64,000 bases of DNA from Pectinophora gossypiella (taxonomy: Eukaryota; Arthropoda; Insecta; Lepidoptera; Gelechiidae), in contig NC_065406.1 in the NCBI RefSeq assembly GCF_024362695.1, positions 11,160,001 through 11,224,000 of the forward strand. The letters run 5' to 3'. Both the position numbers and the translations under genes were made by a program. Shown here piece by piece: positions 33,485 to 44,870 of the stretch (position 1 is its first letter; every line of letters starts with the position of its first letter). The notes under the pieces are model-generated. The model was given only the letters and a program-made list of their open reading frames with translations, did no database searches and was not told the DNA's origin.

Positions 33485-36400
33485 CGAAGGTTGAAAGGCA
33501 AGGTTTAAGCGACATTTTGGGCGAAACTGACTTATATATATATTCGGAATCAGCGATTTTTTCCGCGTCAACTGATCTTGGTTTCAGATCAATCGAAGCT
33601 ACTTTTTGGCGCTTCAGCCAATTAGCACTTTGGGTACATTTTTAAAAACCCGTGTTTTAACCGACAAAAAAATGCACAAAGTTCTGGGCGGGTGGCATAT
33701 CAGTCGTATTCCGGGATATGAGTCGGTCACATAAGCTGTTATGTCTTTTCATTTTCATGATTCGAAGTCTGTTGAAGCGTTTTCCCTGACAGTGTTTTGT
33801 TATAGATAAGTCGGTTAAATCATTTGTCCTTAGACGAAACGAAAATAGATTTGGCGCTTAAATCTTTTTGTCTCTGGATTAAAGAATCCAGATTTTATAA
33901 ATATTGTCGCTTCAACCGTTTTGCCTTCGACAGTTTAAAAGTAAAATTGGCACTTGAACTGTTTTGCCTTTACCGAAAATATTCATAGAATTTGACTTCA
34001 GCTATTTATGCTACATTTTTTTAAATTTTTTGTCGTATAAAACAACTATCATTTTCTTTTGAAAGGACTTAAAACGTTTTTCCAAAACAAAAAAGAAATA
34101 ATGTTAACATTTCAGTCATCGCAATTTTGTATGAAACCTTGTGCCCGCATCACTTCAACATATCAAAATAAGTATGGGCAGGTCCTGGTTGGGCGGTTCA
34201 CACAGCTAAAAATTACGATTGGGAAGACCGGGAGTGTGCGTGTCATCATGTCACCCAAGCCGTATCCGTTGATGGTGACTTCTATTTGTGTCTATCCCAA
34301 GTCGTTGTTGTGGTAGACTTTGACGTGGCTAGCGGAACCGAACTTCGAATTGAAGATCTGGTCACATGGCATACAATCAAGCTGGCCAGCCGAGTTTACC
34401 GTGTAATTGTAGGGAGGTTTCCGTTGAGTTTTCCGTATTTGGCGTCTTGGACTAAGATTTTCGAGGACTATATCACGCGCTATTCCAGGTTCAGACACAC
34501 TCATCCCAATTATCAGTTGGCATGTTGAAAGCCACATGGTTGCGCTTGAGTACGTCTTTGTACCGCAGGTATTGTCCACCTTGTTTACATTTCCTTCTAG
34601 ACACCTCGAAATAGAAAACCTTTCTGTCATCCATTCGCATGACGTGACCGCACCATCGTAGGTCATGTTTTATGATGAGGGCTTCTATTCCGAATATGCC
34701 AGAACGACGTAATACTTCTGTTATTGGAAAACCATCTTGCCGCTTTATGCGTAGGATGGACCTTAGACATTTAAAGTGTTACGTATCAAGTACGCCGCTG
34801 AGACTTTGTACACTAAAGTTTTCAGTTTTCTAAAGGCTGCCACCGCACCTGTTATCCGGGCTGGCAACTCCGATGACTTTGGAGTCATTTCATATTTGAG
34901 AACCCAAATATTTTAATTTTGAAACTTCCTCCAGCTCAGCGCCCTTTAAAGCAACATTGGAAGAAGCTACATCCCCGGAGCATCCTCTGGATGGTTATTT
35001 TAAAAGGGTTTTGCACAAAACTATAAATATTCTGGTGTGTGACTTAATTGAATCGGCCATTCCTCGGCAAGTTTGGTTAACTGACGCATAGATGTGAGAC
35101 GTGAGAGATCAAAAATGATCTTATTCATTTTAGCCTTAATTTCAATTAAGCTATAATTAACAATTCCACAGAGTATCCCACTTATGCGTGATACAGAAGC
35201 GATATATAAAGAAAATAGACTAGGAACCATGGCTCCATGTGTTATGACATAGCCTTGTTTCGCGCCGTAGGTAACGACGAATAGCTCTGAAAAGTTACTT
35301 CTAAATCAAATTGTCGTCATCATGTCGTCATGATATTGTCGTATCAGGATAAGTCATAATTTTTCAGGACAATCTGTTTTCTTTAGAGCAATCCACAAGC
35401 CGCGTGAAGCCTCACGCAGCACATAACAAAGGCCGATGTTGTTCAAGCCTTTTGGCCTGAATCTGTTTAATAACAAAACCGTACCCCCATATCTCTGTCC
35501 GGGCAAAATCATCATTGGGTTTCCGGAAGTACCTTTTCTGCATCACGGGATAGAATAACGTTAAGGCTAAAATTTAATATCGATCGCCATCGACTCGCAA
35601 AGAGGAAGAAGGCTAAAATCATTCCAGCAGCTGACTCCCATATCTTCAGGATGAGTTTGAATAACCAGTTATTAATGTGTAGGCATATTATACAGTTCAG
35701 ATGGTATTTTTGATGTGTTGTATTCGTCATCCTTCTTAGCGCGGTAAGAAGTTCTTCAAAGGTCGGGGGTGCCGCTAGATCTTAAGCGAAACCCCCGACC
35801 TTGTTGTAACAAACTCGACCGATATGTTGTAACAAACAAGTCACTGGTATTACTATTGGGATTTAAGACATCGTTAAAATGTGTCCAAAGCGCTGCTAAT
35901 AAGTCTTTCTGATCAGTGAGGCGTTGGGTCTTTTCCTTGTTGTAGATTGAAACTCTCTTCAAAAGTTTGTGGCCGAAAACAGTCTTGAAGCTGTCGAAAA
36001 TCTACCGGAACTGGATTGATAGGAATCAGCATAGAGCTGAATTTCACAAGCTTATTCCACCTGGCATTTGTTTTTGAGACATATGGTGACAGAAAAGCCC
36101 GCCTGTAGTTCCCCACGAGCTGATTTTCACGTTAGAACCATCGCACCAATCTTAGTTTTGCGGTCTGGTTTACCAACCAATAACTTCGGTAGAGCAGAGC
36201 ACAGCTATAAAAATGCTCGGCAAAGGAACACCATCTATTTATTATTATTATCGTCTATATTATCTCATCGACAGATGTGTCTGCTGCGATGTCCGACGTA
36301 TCTCGGTTTTAAAAGCATGATCGAGTTCTGTTATTGTTTGTCAACTTCGACGGTATCTTATGGCCAGCACGAAGTGGAGGTCTTAGGCGCAAATGTAACA

Positions 36401-37391
36401 GAAATTTTGATCAAACAAGTCGCTGATCTATCCACCCCTGGCCGCCTCTTAATATGAGAGCAATCAGTACTTCACTGCAGTCTGTCCTAGTACCGCGTAC
36501 CATCTAGTAGGAGCCAGTGCTTGGAACTTGCATCCAGCCACGTGGTCTTAAATTTTTCAGTAAATCGGAAACAGGTTGTGATAGTGAGATTAAACTCAGC
36601 ACAGAGTATAAGCATATTAAGACTTTTTCAAAGCTATTTGTTTCATTTATTGCCCGCATTCAGTTGGTGACAGTCATCTGTCATCCGCCATCATACGCAG
36701 TTTACCATATACTTAAAAAGTCGAATTAAGCATGTGTAACAATCTTTATGGTTAAATTCTAGATCCTGTTTCTTATTGAAATCGATTTACTCATTATATC
36801 CGCCGTGATTTTTCCTAATATTGTAAGGTACAAATATCTGTAAATGCCTTGCCCGACTAAAATCTCTCCCAGGAAAAACGGCTTAAGGACCGACTTTATT
36901 TCCGATCTTACTAATATTTGGATTTCATACAATTGAAATTAGTAGCGGATGGTCACTTAAGATATTTTCCTTCCCTGTCATATAACCTTTTATGGAGGTT
37001 AAGCTGATTTGCCTCTAGTCTTCTTTTTTTAAGAAGTCGTTTAACTCATTTAGCTTTAGTCAAACTAATAAGTGAGAGGTCTCTTAAAGCATTTTGCTTT
37101 TAACCAATATTTGGCTCTAGTGGATATCAACCGTTTTTCCTTCAACTGTAATTTAGTTCAATTGAGACATTTTGTATTAAGCGACTTCTAAAATCTATAA
37201 CTGATGTGTTTTTCGAACCAAATAAATACAGAATTGTGCAACGTTTAATTTAAAATAATTCTTAGCATTTTGAAAACTTTTGATTCAGTAGTTTTTTTTA
37301 TATGAATTTTTTTCGAAAAAATAAAACTTTAAATGGCTCTCCTGTAAAGTTCACAAAATGTCGCTTAAACCCATTTGCCTTTCAACCCTCG
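33485..37391. mobile_element. 3.9-kb TIR element carrying a decayed LINE
   Basis: The left end (CGAAGGTTGAAAGGC, then TTTAAGCGACATTTTG) and right end (CAAAATGTCGCTTAAA, then GCCTTTCAACCCTCG) are inverted repeats of about 40 bp. ATAT is repeated at 33481-33484 and 37392-37395. Both subterminal regions (about 33485-34060 and 36840-37391) contain many diverged copies of a phrase built on GCTTAA and TTTTGCCTTTAAC-like words. No DDE transposase is recognised. The interior carries minus-strand reverse-transcriptase remnants. The element class is unknown; target-duplication length is ambiguous because the site is AT-rich. Confidence 0.65.
34290..36460 (-). pseudogene. Decayed non-LTR retrotransposon (reverse transcriptase remnants)
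   Basis: Minus-strand frames, broken by many stops and shifts, keep the order of a LINE polymerase ORF. The segment near 35270-35180 reads KQGYVITHGA, then PSLFSLYIASV, which resembles the KQGC-LAPTLFS-YI motif of RTs. Next, at 35021-35130, comes FDLSRLTSMRQLTKLAEEW...HTPEYL. The stretch near 34670-34540 reads LRWCGHVMRMDD and LRYKDVLKRNH, typical of the C-terminal region. The final CMPCDQIF...SHVKVYH is a C2H2-like end. The catalytic DD box is lost. It cannot make a functional enzyme. Confidence 0.65.
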
Positions 37392-37451
37392 ATATATACT
37401 TACTTACTATTAAACAGAACGACCAATTCAGTAGGTACAATTATTCTTCTA

Positions 37452-37878
37452 TCTCTAAATATATAAAAGGAGAAACTGACTGACTGACATATCAACGCAC
37501 AGTCTAAACGGCTAAACGTAGGCACTTGAAATTTGGAAGGGACGTAGCTTAGGTACCGTAGAGGTGCACTAAGAAAGGAATTCCCGGAATTCCCACGGGA
37601 ACGGGAATTTGCGGGAAAATCTTTTTGTATGAAAAATCTAAACCGCTTAAGTTAGACGCTTGAAATTTGGCATGCAGGTACCTTAGTTAACTTAAAGCTT
37701 AATTGCAACAGGATATTGCAAAATTCCCACGGAAACGGGAGTTAGCGGGAAGAAACATTTGTATGAAAAAAATTTAACTGCATAAGTTAGATGCTTGAAA
37801 TTTGATATGCACTCCCACACACACAAAGTTCTCTCTTTTAGAACACGCCACGCGGACGCAGTCGCGGGCAAAAGCTAG
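37452..37878 (+). mobile_element. Non-autonomous Helitron
   Basis: Begins TCTCTAAATATATAAAAGG and ends GGGCAAAAGCTAG, between A (37451) and T (37879), as Helitrons do (TC...CTAG, no target duplication). A short imperfect hairpin (CGCGGAC...GTCGCGG) precedes the 3' end. The internal phrase CTTGAAATTTGG recurs about every 140-160 bp. The 3' end matches a lepidopteran Helitron pattern I remember. No Rep/helicase is encoded. Confidence 0.75.
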
Positions 37879-38586
37879 TTGATTATATTTCAATAAGATT
37901 CTAAAATGTATAATCGTCTCAATGCGCGGCAAGATAATTATTAGATCTGTCAAAGTACGTAAGCTAGTGTTGTAATGTTCACTAGCATAGTGACGTATCA
38001 GTCAATATTAGGTCGAACGATTATTTTCCATCTAACATTACCTACTTAACGTTAAGTATGCATTACTAACATTACCTATTACTTGCGAGAACAACGAAAA
38101 AGTTATTTAATTTGAAGGATTCGAGCTCCTCCAGTCGCCCATGACAAATAAGCCCCTCCCAGCGTTGTTTACACGACGATATTTCACGGATCAATTTTGA
38201 GAGGTCAGACAAACAAGTTTATTACGGGCTCGGTGAAAACTCTTCCAATATGCGGCAGAATGGGCCAGAAAGATAAAGTGTAACGTAATTAACTCTGAAA
38301 GGTCTTGCAACAATTAACTTCAAAGCTGTAGGCAAACAGCCTCCATCACGTTTTCACGTTTCTGTGAGAACGTGCGCATATTACATAAGTTTGTATTTAT
38401 GCTTTTTAGGGTTAACGTAGACCTACTAGAATGACTACCTACAATAAATTATGCAAATTGCAAGGGTATAAAGTGGGAAAACCGAATGAGGGAAATCCAC
38501 CTCTCATGAATGTTTTAGCTGTTTTGAGCTAAGGTGTACGCGCAGGTAGGTACGGATTCCTTCTTTAGTTAATTAGAATATAAGTA
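37879..38586. other. Unassigned sequence
   Basis: About 700 bp without a supported gene or clear repeat boundary. Confidence 0.3.
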
Positions 38587-38865
38587 GCTCACGATCTGGA
38601 GGTCCGAGTTCGATTCCCGATGGGGACATTGTCGAAATCACTTTGTGAGACTGTCCTTTGTTTGGTAAGGACTTTTCAGGCTTGAATCACCTGATTGTCC
38701 GAAAAAGTAAGATGATTCCGTGCTTCGGAGGGCACGTTAAGCCGTTGGTCCCGGCTATTAGCCGTAAAAACACCGTGGTGGAGTATGCTCCATACCCCCT
38801 CCGGTTGATTGAGGGGAGGCCTGTGCCCAGCAGTGGGACGTATATAAGCAGTTTATGTTATGTTA
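38587..38865 (+). repeat. tRNA-derived SINE, 5'-truncated
   Basis: Starts within the tRNA-like head (GCTCACGATCTGGAGGTCC) and runs through the body to the CCCAGCAGTGGGACGTATAT tail. It matches the complete copy at 58563-58886 but lacks the CCTCCACCAACCC segment. Confidence 0.8.
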
Positions 38866-39201
38866 TGTATACTTAATATCAGAATAACAATAGCATGGAT
38901 ATTATTAGAGGAACCTACCTGGAAGTGGCAGTAGAAGGTAAACAGATGATAATATAGGTACCCAATCATTGTTGGTACAATGACATCCCATTTAGTGGCT
39001 GGAAACAAGGATGTCCGTTGATGGATATGGCTTTATTTTTTGGCTTTTGGGTTATAAAGCTACCGAAAAGCTATATAATATTACATGACGGTGGTAGGCT
39101 TCGGGTGTGTGTATTTGTGTAAGTATCCAAATTGGAAATCAAAAGCCAAAGCCATGCCGCCACAAGCGGCGTAAGTGGGCCCCGGACAGTGATGTGCTGT
39201 T

Positions 39202-39320
39202 CCCAAAATGGGAATGTTCCCAAAGTGGGAATGTCCTCAAAGTGGGAATGTTCCCAAAGTGGGAATGTTCCCAAAGTGGGAATGTCCTCAAAGTGGGAAT
39301 GTTCCCAAAGTGGGAATGTC
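39202..39320. repeat. 17-bp tandem repeat, seven copies
   Basis: Unit CCCAAAGTGGGAATGTT, exactly 7 x 17 bp = 119 bp, alternating with a CTCAAAGTGGGAATGT variant. Each unit contains a CCCAAAGTGGG near-palindrome. A related single motif (CAATCCCAAAGTAGGAAC) occurs at about 39440. Open frames across it are incidental. Confidence 0.9.
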
Positions 39321-41153
39321 CATGCACTTCACTTTCCGGATTTTCAAATTGTTCTTACATGTATCGGGTCTTCTCTGCCTAAAGGTTAGGTAATAAAGCT
39401 CTTTTTACATAAGTTTTACGCCCTTTTACATTCGGGAACAATCCCAAAGTAGGAACATTCTCGGGAACGGCACATGATTGCCTGGAAAAGCCGTCTCAGG
39501 GGAGGTGGGGAACAGATACTATTATTAGCAAATGCCTAGCACCTGGGAAACATACGGGCTCAATCATTTAACATTTAGACTTACTTACACGTAAACCATG
39601 TTTTTGCGAAAAATCATTTCATAAAAGTAGATTCTTATCACCCGCGCTACATAAAATATCGCCCGTTGTCCGACACAGATTGATTTATTGCCTCACAAAT
39701 GAAACTGCGGACGCAATCAAGATGGAAGCCAAAGAACTAAACTGGGATGTAAGAAGTTAGGAGATAACTTACTTATTTGGGAGGCCACATCTGTCTCTAA
39801 ACATCTGATCTAATAGGACTATTTTTTCGGTTGAAGGTCCTCTTATTTTAGAATAGAAAGAAGACGAAAGAAAGAAGAAATATTTATTCGGCATACTTAA
39901 CATTAATTGTCATAACTTACTTAGGTAATTAAATTACTTAATAATTATTACACATAATGCCGAAACGGCTTCAGCTTAGCAAATGTCACGGGCCGTGACT
40001 CACGGCCTAGCAGTAGCTAGACTATGACTCTGATTTTCAGCTGCAGCCAGCTGGGGAATCAAAAAACAGTGAAACAATAAACTGGAATCTACAGTCTAAG
40101 CACATAATTATGTACTTGACTAAACCGTAATGTCAAGAACTATTTGAGAAAAAATATAATTATAAGAAAAATAAATAAATGAATAAATACAGAATACTTG
40201 CTAAAGAGATTAAACCTGACTAAAAACTCGAGTAAAAAGATGTTAGTATAAGGGAATAGTAAATATAAGTTAATAGTATAATTTTGTCTGTCTTGTATTA
40301 GTCTTATTGTTTTATATCCTGTTCTGTATACAATAAACTGTTAAATAAATAAATAATGTGACACTACTACAGCTACTTAATACCTTACTAAAAAATATTG
40401 CAAGCTCTGTAAGCTCGTGTCTATTAGCTGTGTGTGTGTTGTTGATTTGTGTGTGTGTGTTGGAATGTGTGTGTGCTGTTATTATTGTGGCTCTTCTTAA
40501 GGTTCCGTACCATATGTTAAAAAGGAACAATTGCAACTAAACACGGCAGTTATGCAGCGGCATTAATTTCCATGCAATTAGGTTCCTTGTAAGTTTCAAT
40601 CAACTTGGTCAGTTTTACTTTACTTTTAGGCACTACCATGATTTCAAGAGTAGGTAAATAAATGTATAGGAGTCAATGAAGCGTTCCCAGGGACAGGTCC
40701 GATTTTGATGATGTTTTTTTTTGTAGGGATATCTTTGGGACATATTTATTTGCCCCGCTCAAGATGTTACTGATTTTAAATGATAAAAGAAAATATCATA
40801 TTGGACCTGTCCTATGCTAATTAGAAGTTAGTTAGGAAGCTCCGGCTTTATTGACTCCACTAATGGTTTAACTAGGTTTCTTGAGTAGTAGCTTTGACCT
40901 TAGACCATTTTGAATGCACTTCGCATGCGGTGCGCCTCAGGTGTAAGGTAGGTCATACATTCTAAATGAAAAATCTCTTAAACTGTACGTACATACCACT
41001 TAAGAAACATAATTTAAAAAAAGGCTACTATTTTTCTATTAATGAAATACTTTTTTTTCATATTTAGGATGGAAAGAATACGTGAGCAAAGGGCAAAAAG
41101 ACATATCCTTCGATTTAATTCTTAGAACCGAGCAGAAGGTTGTTTTGCACTGT
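39321..41153. other. Unassigned sequence between repeats
   Basis: No gene recognised. It includes a TG-rich microsatellite near 40429-40476. The rest is AT-rich sequence with no identifiable motif. Confidence 0.35.
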
Positions 41154-41155
41154 TA

Positions 41156-42450
41156 CGAGGGGAGGTCAAAAAGTTCGCGGAATGAGGGGGAAGGGGGTCG
41201 AAATTAAACACGAAACTATTTTTCCTTTTCAATATATTCTCCCTTAACCTTAACACATTTTCCGGATCTATCAAATAATTTGTTTATTCCATCATAAAAA
41301 AAAGATTTCTCTTTGCTGTCAAAATAGGCCGAAATTGCAGACTTGACTTCTTCATCATCGCCAAATTTTCGTCCACGCAGTTCCTTTTTCATTTTTGGGA
41401 ACAAATAATAATCGCTGGGGGCCAAGTCTGGACTGTAAGGCGGGTGGTTTAATTTTTCGAACCCGCATCGGTGAATGGCAGCCGTCGCAACATGGCACGT
41501 GTGGACGGGTGCGTTGTCGTGCAAAAGGAGCACACCTCTTGACAGCTTTCCTCTTCTTTTTTCCTTGATAGCCTCTTTCAATCTATCCTGTAAAGAAGCG
41601 TAGTAATGTCCCGTTATAGTCACACCACGATCTTTATAATCAATCAGCAAAATACCTTCTGTATCCCAAAAAATAGTGGCCATGATCTTTCCGGCCGATT
41701 GTGACACCTTAAACTTCTTTGGAGGAGGTGTGCCTTTTTTATGCCACTGCATCGACTCTTGCTTCGACTCAGGTTCATAGTGGTGAACCCAGATTTCATC
41801 TCCAGTAACAATCCGGGCCATAACTTCTTCCTTATTCTCTCCACAGAGCTCTAAAAACTGGCGAGAACACTCGACACGCTCGCTTTTTTGAAGTGGCGTG
41901 AGCATTCTTGGAGCCCATCTTGCGCTGACCTTAGTCATCCCAAGATGTTGATGTAGGATATTTAAAATACTTGTTTCGGATACACCGACCATTGCTGCAA
42001 GCTGCTTCTTCTTCAAGCGGGTATCTTCTAATACAAGTTTCTCTACTTTTTCGATGATTTCCGGTGTGGTGGCCTCAATAGGCCGTCCGGAGCGGGGGTC
42101 ATCTTCAATCGACTCTCTTCCTTGCTTGAAAAGACTATGCCACTTGTAAACCATGGTTTTACCAGGGGCAGAGTCCGCGTAAACTGCTAACAGCTCTTGA
42201 AAAATCGTCTGAGCGGATTTTCCTTGCTTGGTGAGGAACTTAATGACGGCGCGGTGTTCAATTTTCTCCATATTCGCTGAGTTCTTCCCGATTCACTTGT
42301 TTGCTGGTCGATAGTTCAAACGTTAATGACCCGATTTGCTTCAAACTTGGTACATATACTGTTAATGAGGTGTGCAACTAGCAGCTACCTGTACGAGCAA
42401 ACCAACCCCCTCCAACCCCTCCATTCCGCGAACTTTTTGACCTCCCCTCG
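41156..42450 (-). mobile_element. Complete mariner (Tc1/mariner) transposon
   Basis: 1295 bp with perfect 29-bp terminal inverted repeats beginning CGAGGGGAGGTCAAAAAGTT, flanked by the TA duplication at 41154-41155 and 42451-42452. Length and TIR size are those of typical mariners. It encloses one uninterrupted transposase. Everything needed for cut-and-paste movement appears present, so it may be active. Confidence 0.95.
41216..42271 (-). CDS. Mariner transposase, DD34D, intact
   Basis: 351 residues in one frame, the usual mariner length. It binds the TIRs and catalyses cut-and-paste transposition in the nucleus. The N-terminal half carries two helix-turn-helix regions (about 5-50 and 85-112) and a GRP linker motif (SGRP, 61-64). 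Next come the WAPRMLTPLQK linker (119-129) and the catalytic triad D158 (TGDEIW), D252 (HDNAPVH) and D287 (YSPDLAPSDYYLFP), with 34 residues between the last two: DD34D, the mariner signature. WVHHYEPESKQESMQW is also conserved. Coding is on the minus strand, starting about 180 bp inside the right TIR. No stop or frame break was seen, so the protein may be functional. The mariner subfamily is not assigned. Confidence 0.95.
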   Translation of the reverse strand: MEKIEHRAVIKFLTKQGKSAQTIFQELLAVYADSAPGKTMVYKWHSLFKQGRESIEDDPRSGRPIEATTPEIIEKVEKLVLEDTRLKKKQLAAMVGVSETSILNILHQHLGMTKVSARWAPRMLTPLQKSERVECSRQFLELCGENKEEVMARIVTGDEIWVHHYEPESKQESMQWHKKGTPPPKKFKVSQSAGKIMATIFWDTEGILLIDYKDRGVTITGHYYASLQDRLKEAIKEKRRGKLSRGVLLLHDNAPVHTCHVATAAIHRCGFEKLNHPPYSPDLAPSDYYLFPKMKKELRGRKFGDDEEVKSAISAYFDSKEKSFFYDGINKLFDRSGKCVKVKGEYIEKEK

Positions 42451-42452
42451 TA

Positions 42453-43260
42453 TCTTAGGACTCACGACAGTGCCAGAGTTATGCTACGTGATGATTGCTA
42501 TTTACTTTGTATTTGGCTGAAACTACCTCTGCTTTACGATATAAGTAGGTATGTCTAGATAGAAGGTTCTAACCTGAATAACTACTAATTATCCTCTTAT
42601 TCGTTCTTCAAAAAAAATATCTAACATTATATTAACAGCCTGTAGAAAACATGAGAGCAATAACTCTCTCGAGCCTCATTGCCGTATACACCACATAAGA
42701 ACCGCGGGGCGAGATATTACGTGCTTCATAAGTTCCATTATTGTTAATTGTTTCCTTATTTGCGAGATTCTAAGAGCCCATATATCATAATTTGGTGGAT
42801 ACTTTTACTTTCTGGTAGGTACAAAGTTACTTTCCGGCCTTTGGAGGTATAATGTATATTTATTTATACTTAAAACTTCTACTCCATCTCAAATTAAACG
42901 AATTTGCTCGATTTATTGGATGAATCCAAAATGCAAATATTTTATCTTTACTATAATAACGTCGGAATACTTATTAGAGTAAGTATGTAGTCATTACATG
43001 ACCCATGTCAGGCGCCTTTGGCAGCGCAATAGTAACCTTAGGGATACACCAGGGTTGGTGAGGTCGATTATTGACGTAAAAGCTCACACGATAGAAGAAT
43101 AAATAGTTGACCGTGGAAAGTTCAGCCCGTATAAAACTTCACTCATACAAATCAATACATTCCTCACAAAACAGTAAGTAGTCAATTAAATTGAATCGCC
43201 TTGATAATGAGACTAATAATAAACGAACAAATACGCTCATGATTTACTAAAAAATTGTTC
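42453..43260. other. Unassigned sequence
   Basis: No supported gene. A short minus-oriented SINE-like tail (GGTTACTATTGAGCC relatives) may underlie 42990-43060 (CATGACCCATGTCAGGCGCC), strongly decayed. Confidence 0.3.
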
Positions 43261-43261
<1 letters not shown>

Positions 43262-43318
<57 letters not shown>

Positions 43319-43343
43319 CGATAGATAGATCGATAGATAGATA
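43262..43343. repeat. (GATA)n microsatellite adjoining a LINE tail
   Basis: About 20 GATA units with two GATC variants, directly preceding AATACTTTATTGAGCAC. In the orientation of the LINE (minus) this is its terminal (TATC)n tail. Confidence 0.9.
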
Positions 43344-43460
43344 GAATACTTTATTGAGCACAATGGACACAAAATACAGAGATAAGGACAACATATACAG
43401 AAAAGCACAACAGGCGGCCTTATTGCTCATGCAGCAATTTCTTCCAGGCAACCTTTGGGT
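43344..43460 (-). repeat. Non-LTR retrotransposon 3' tail
   Basis: AATACTTTATTGAGCACAAT, then GGCGGCCTTATTGCTC and AATTTCTTCCAGGCAACC: the same minus-oriented tail as at 57713-57838. Confidence 0.7.
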
Positions 43461-43576
43461 ACAGGAAAATTTTGTACAAGTATAATAATAGCGGGTTAGT
43501 GCATTCTAACAAAATAAATAATTAAAAGAACAGCCTACATAAAATAAGTACATTTAACTACATATATATGTTATAC

Positions 43577-43750
<174 letters not shown>

Positions 43751-44364
43751 TGACTATTATACATAACTATTATATATTGTTCATAATTGTCCCGTCTCGT
43801 GTTTCCCGGGGCATATTCATTTAACGAGGAACGATTAATTATGTTTTACTTTGTTGGTGATATATGTCGTCAATTTGAAGACGCCGGTTCTCACGGGAAG
43901 CCGCATAGATCATTGTTTATCATTTAGTGCGGGCGGTATAATGTTTGATATCCGGACGTCGCTGTGATTCTGATACTTGTTCTGATACACACAGATTTAT
44001 TCGGTACGCCTTCTATCTCGTAGTGTGACGTAAGAATTTGTTATTTTACTTTTTCTTTAAACAGAATAACAGCCCATCCTAATATTCTGGCCAGGCCGCT
44101 CATGAATGAGCACACACAACTAAGACTAAGAAGGAGGCTGCCGCAGGATCTAGCCACCTAAGGCCTTAAATAGAAAGCGACACTGGTCGCTTATCTAAAA
44201 TGATACCTATATACCACAAGAAGTGCTTATTATCCAAAGGTGATAGATTGCGCCCAAAAGGGGGGAAAAAAACTTTTTCTGATTTTGGCAGCACCGAAAA
44301 GTCGAAATTAGTAATACATGAGAAAAAAAACAGGCAAAGGCCTAAACTAACAATGATTGTCGAA

Positions 44365-44613
44365 ATTGGGTCGTGTACTAGGTTCAAGATAAATTATGAA
44401 ATTCCGATTACTAAATAAAGACAGATCTAAAACTAATGAAAATCATTTTTTTTCAATTGAACTTATTTATGAATTTTAATAAAGAAAAACATTTTGTCAC
44501 GTTTTTCTACTTATGACGTCACAGTGTGCTTTTTCATACAAATTCGAAAGTAATTTCGTGTTTTGACGTTTAGTAAAAAGTAATTGATTTGACTAGTTGG
44601 AAACTAGCCTACT
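44365..44613 (-). repeat. Dispersed MITE-like repeat (copy 4 of 5)
   Basis: ATTGGGTCGTGTACTAGG to GGAAACTAGCCTACTG, the reverse of 1440-1703. Confidence 0.65.
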
Positions 44614-44616
44614 GTT

Positions 44617-44870
44617 TTCTAATTCATGTTTAGATCATAAATGATTATCAGGTGCTCAGCGGTGAATGAAAACATCGTGAGGAAACCCACATACTTACCC
44701 GAGAAATGCGTTTCGGAGGTATGTGACCTAACCAATATTGGGCTGGTTTTCTCTTCGCGGGTTGGAAGGTCAGACAGGCAGTCCCTTCTGTAAAAAAACC
44801 GGACCTGTCAAATCTTCAGGTTAGGTAAGCGAACTCTGTGAAAACGGGATAGCGCTAGCGAGATGATATA
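44617..44870 (+). repeat. SINE body of the third family
   Basis: Contains AAACATCGTGAGGAAACCCA, GAGAAATGCGTTTCGGAGGT and AAAACGGGATAGCGCTAGCG. It lies in opposite orientation to 18075-18437 and lacks the tRNA head. Confidence 0.75.

Noticed and set aside
34059..34666. Plus-strand frames of 80-85 codons as host genes
   Set aside because: They are antisense shadows of the decayed minus-strand LINE.
39107..39393. Overlapping frames on both strands with repeating GNVPKVGM-like peptides
   Set aside because: Created by the 17-bp tandem repeat, which stays open in several frames by chance.
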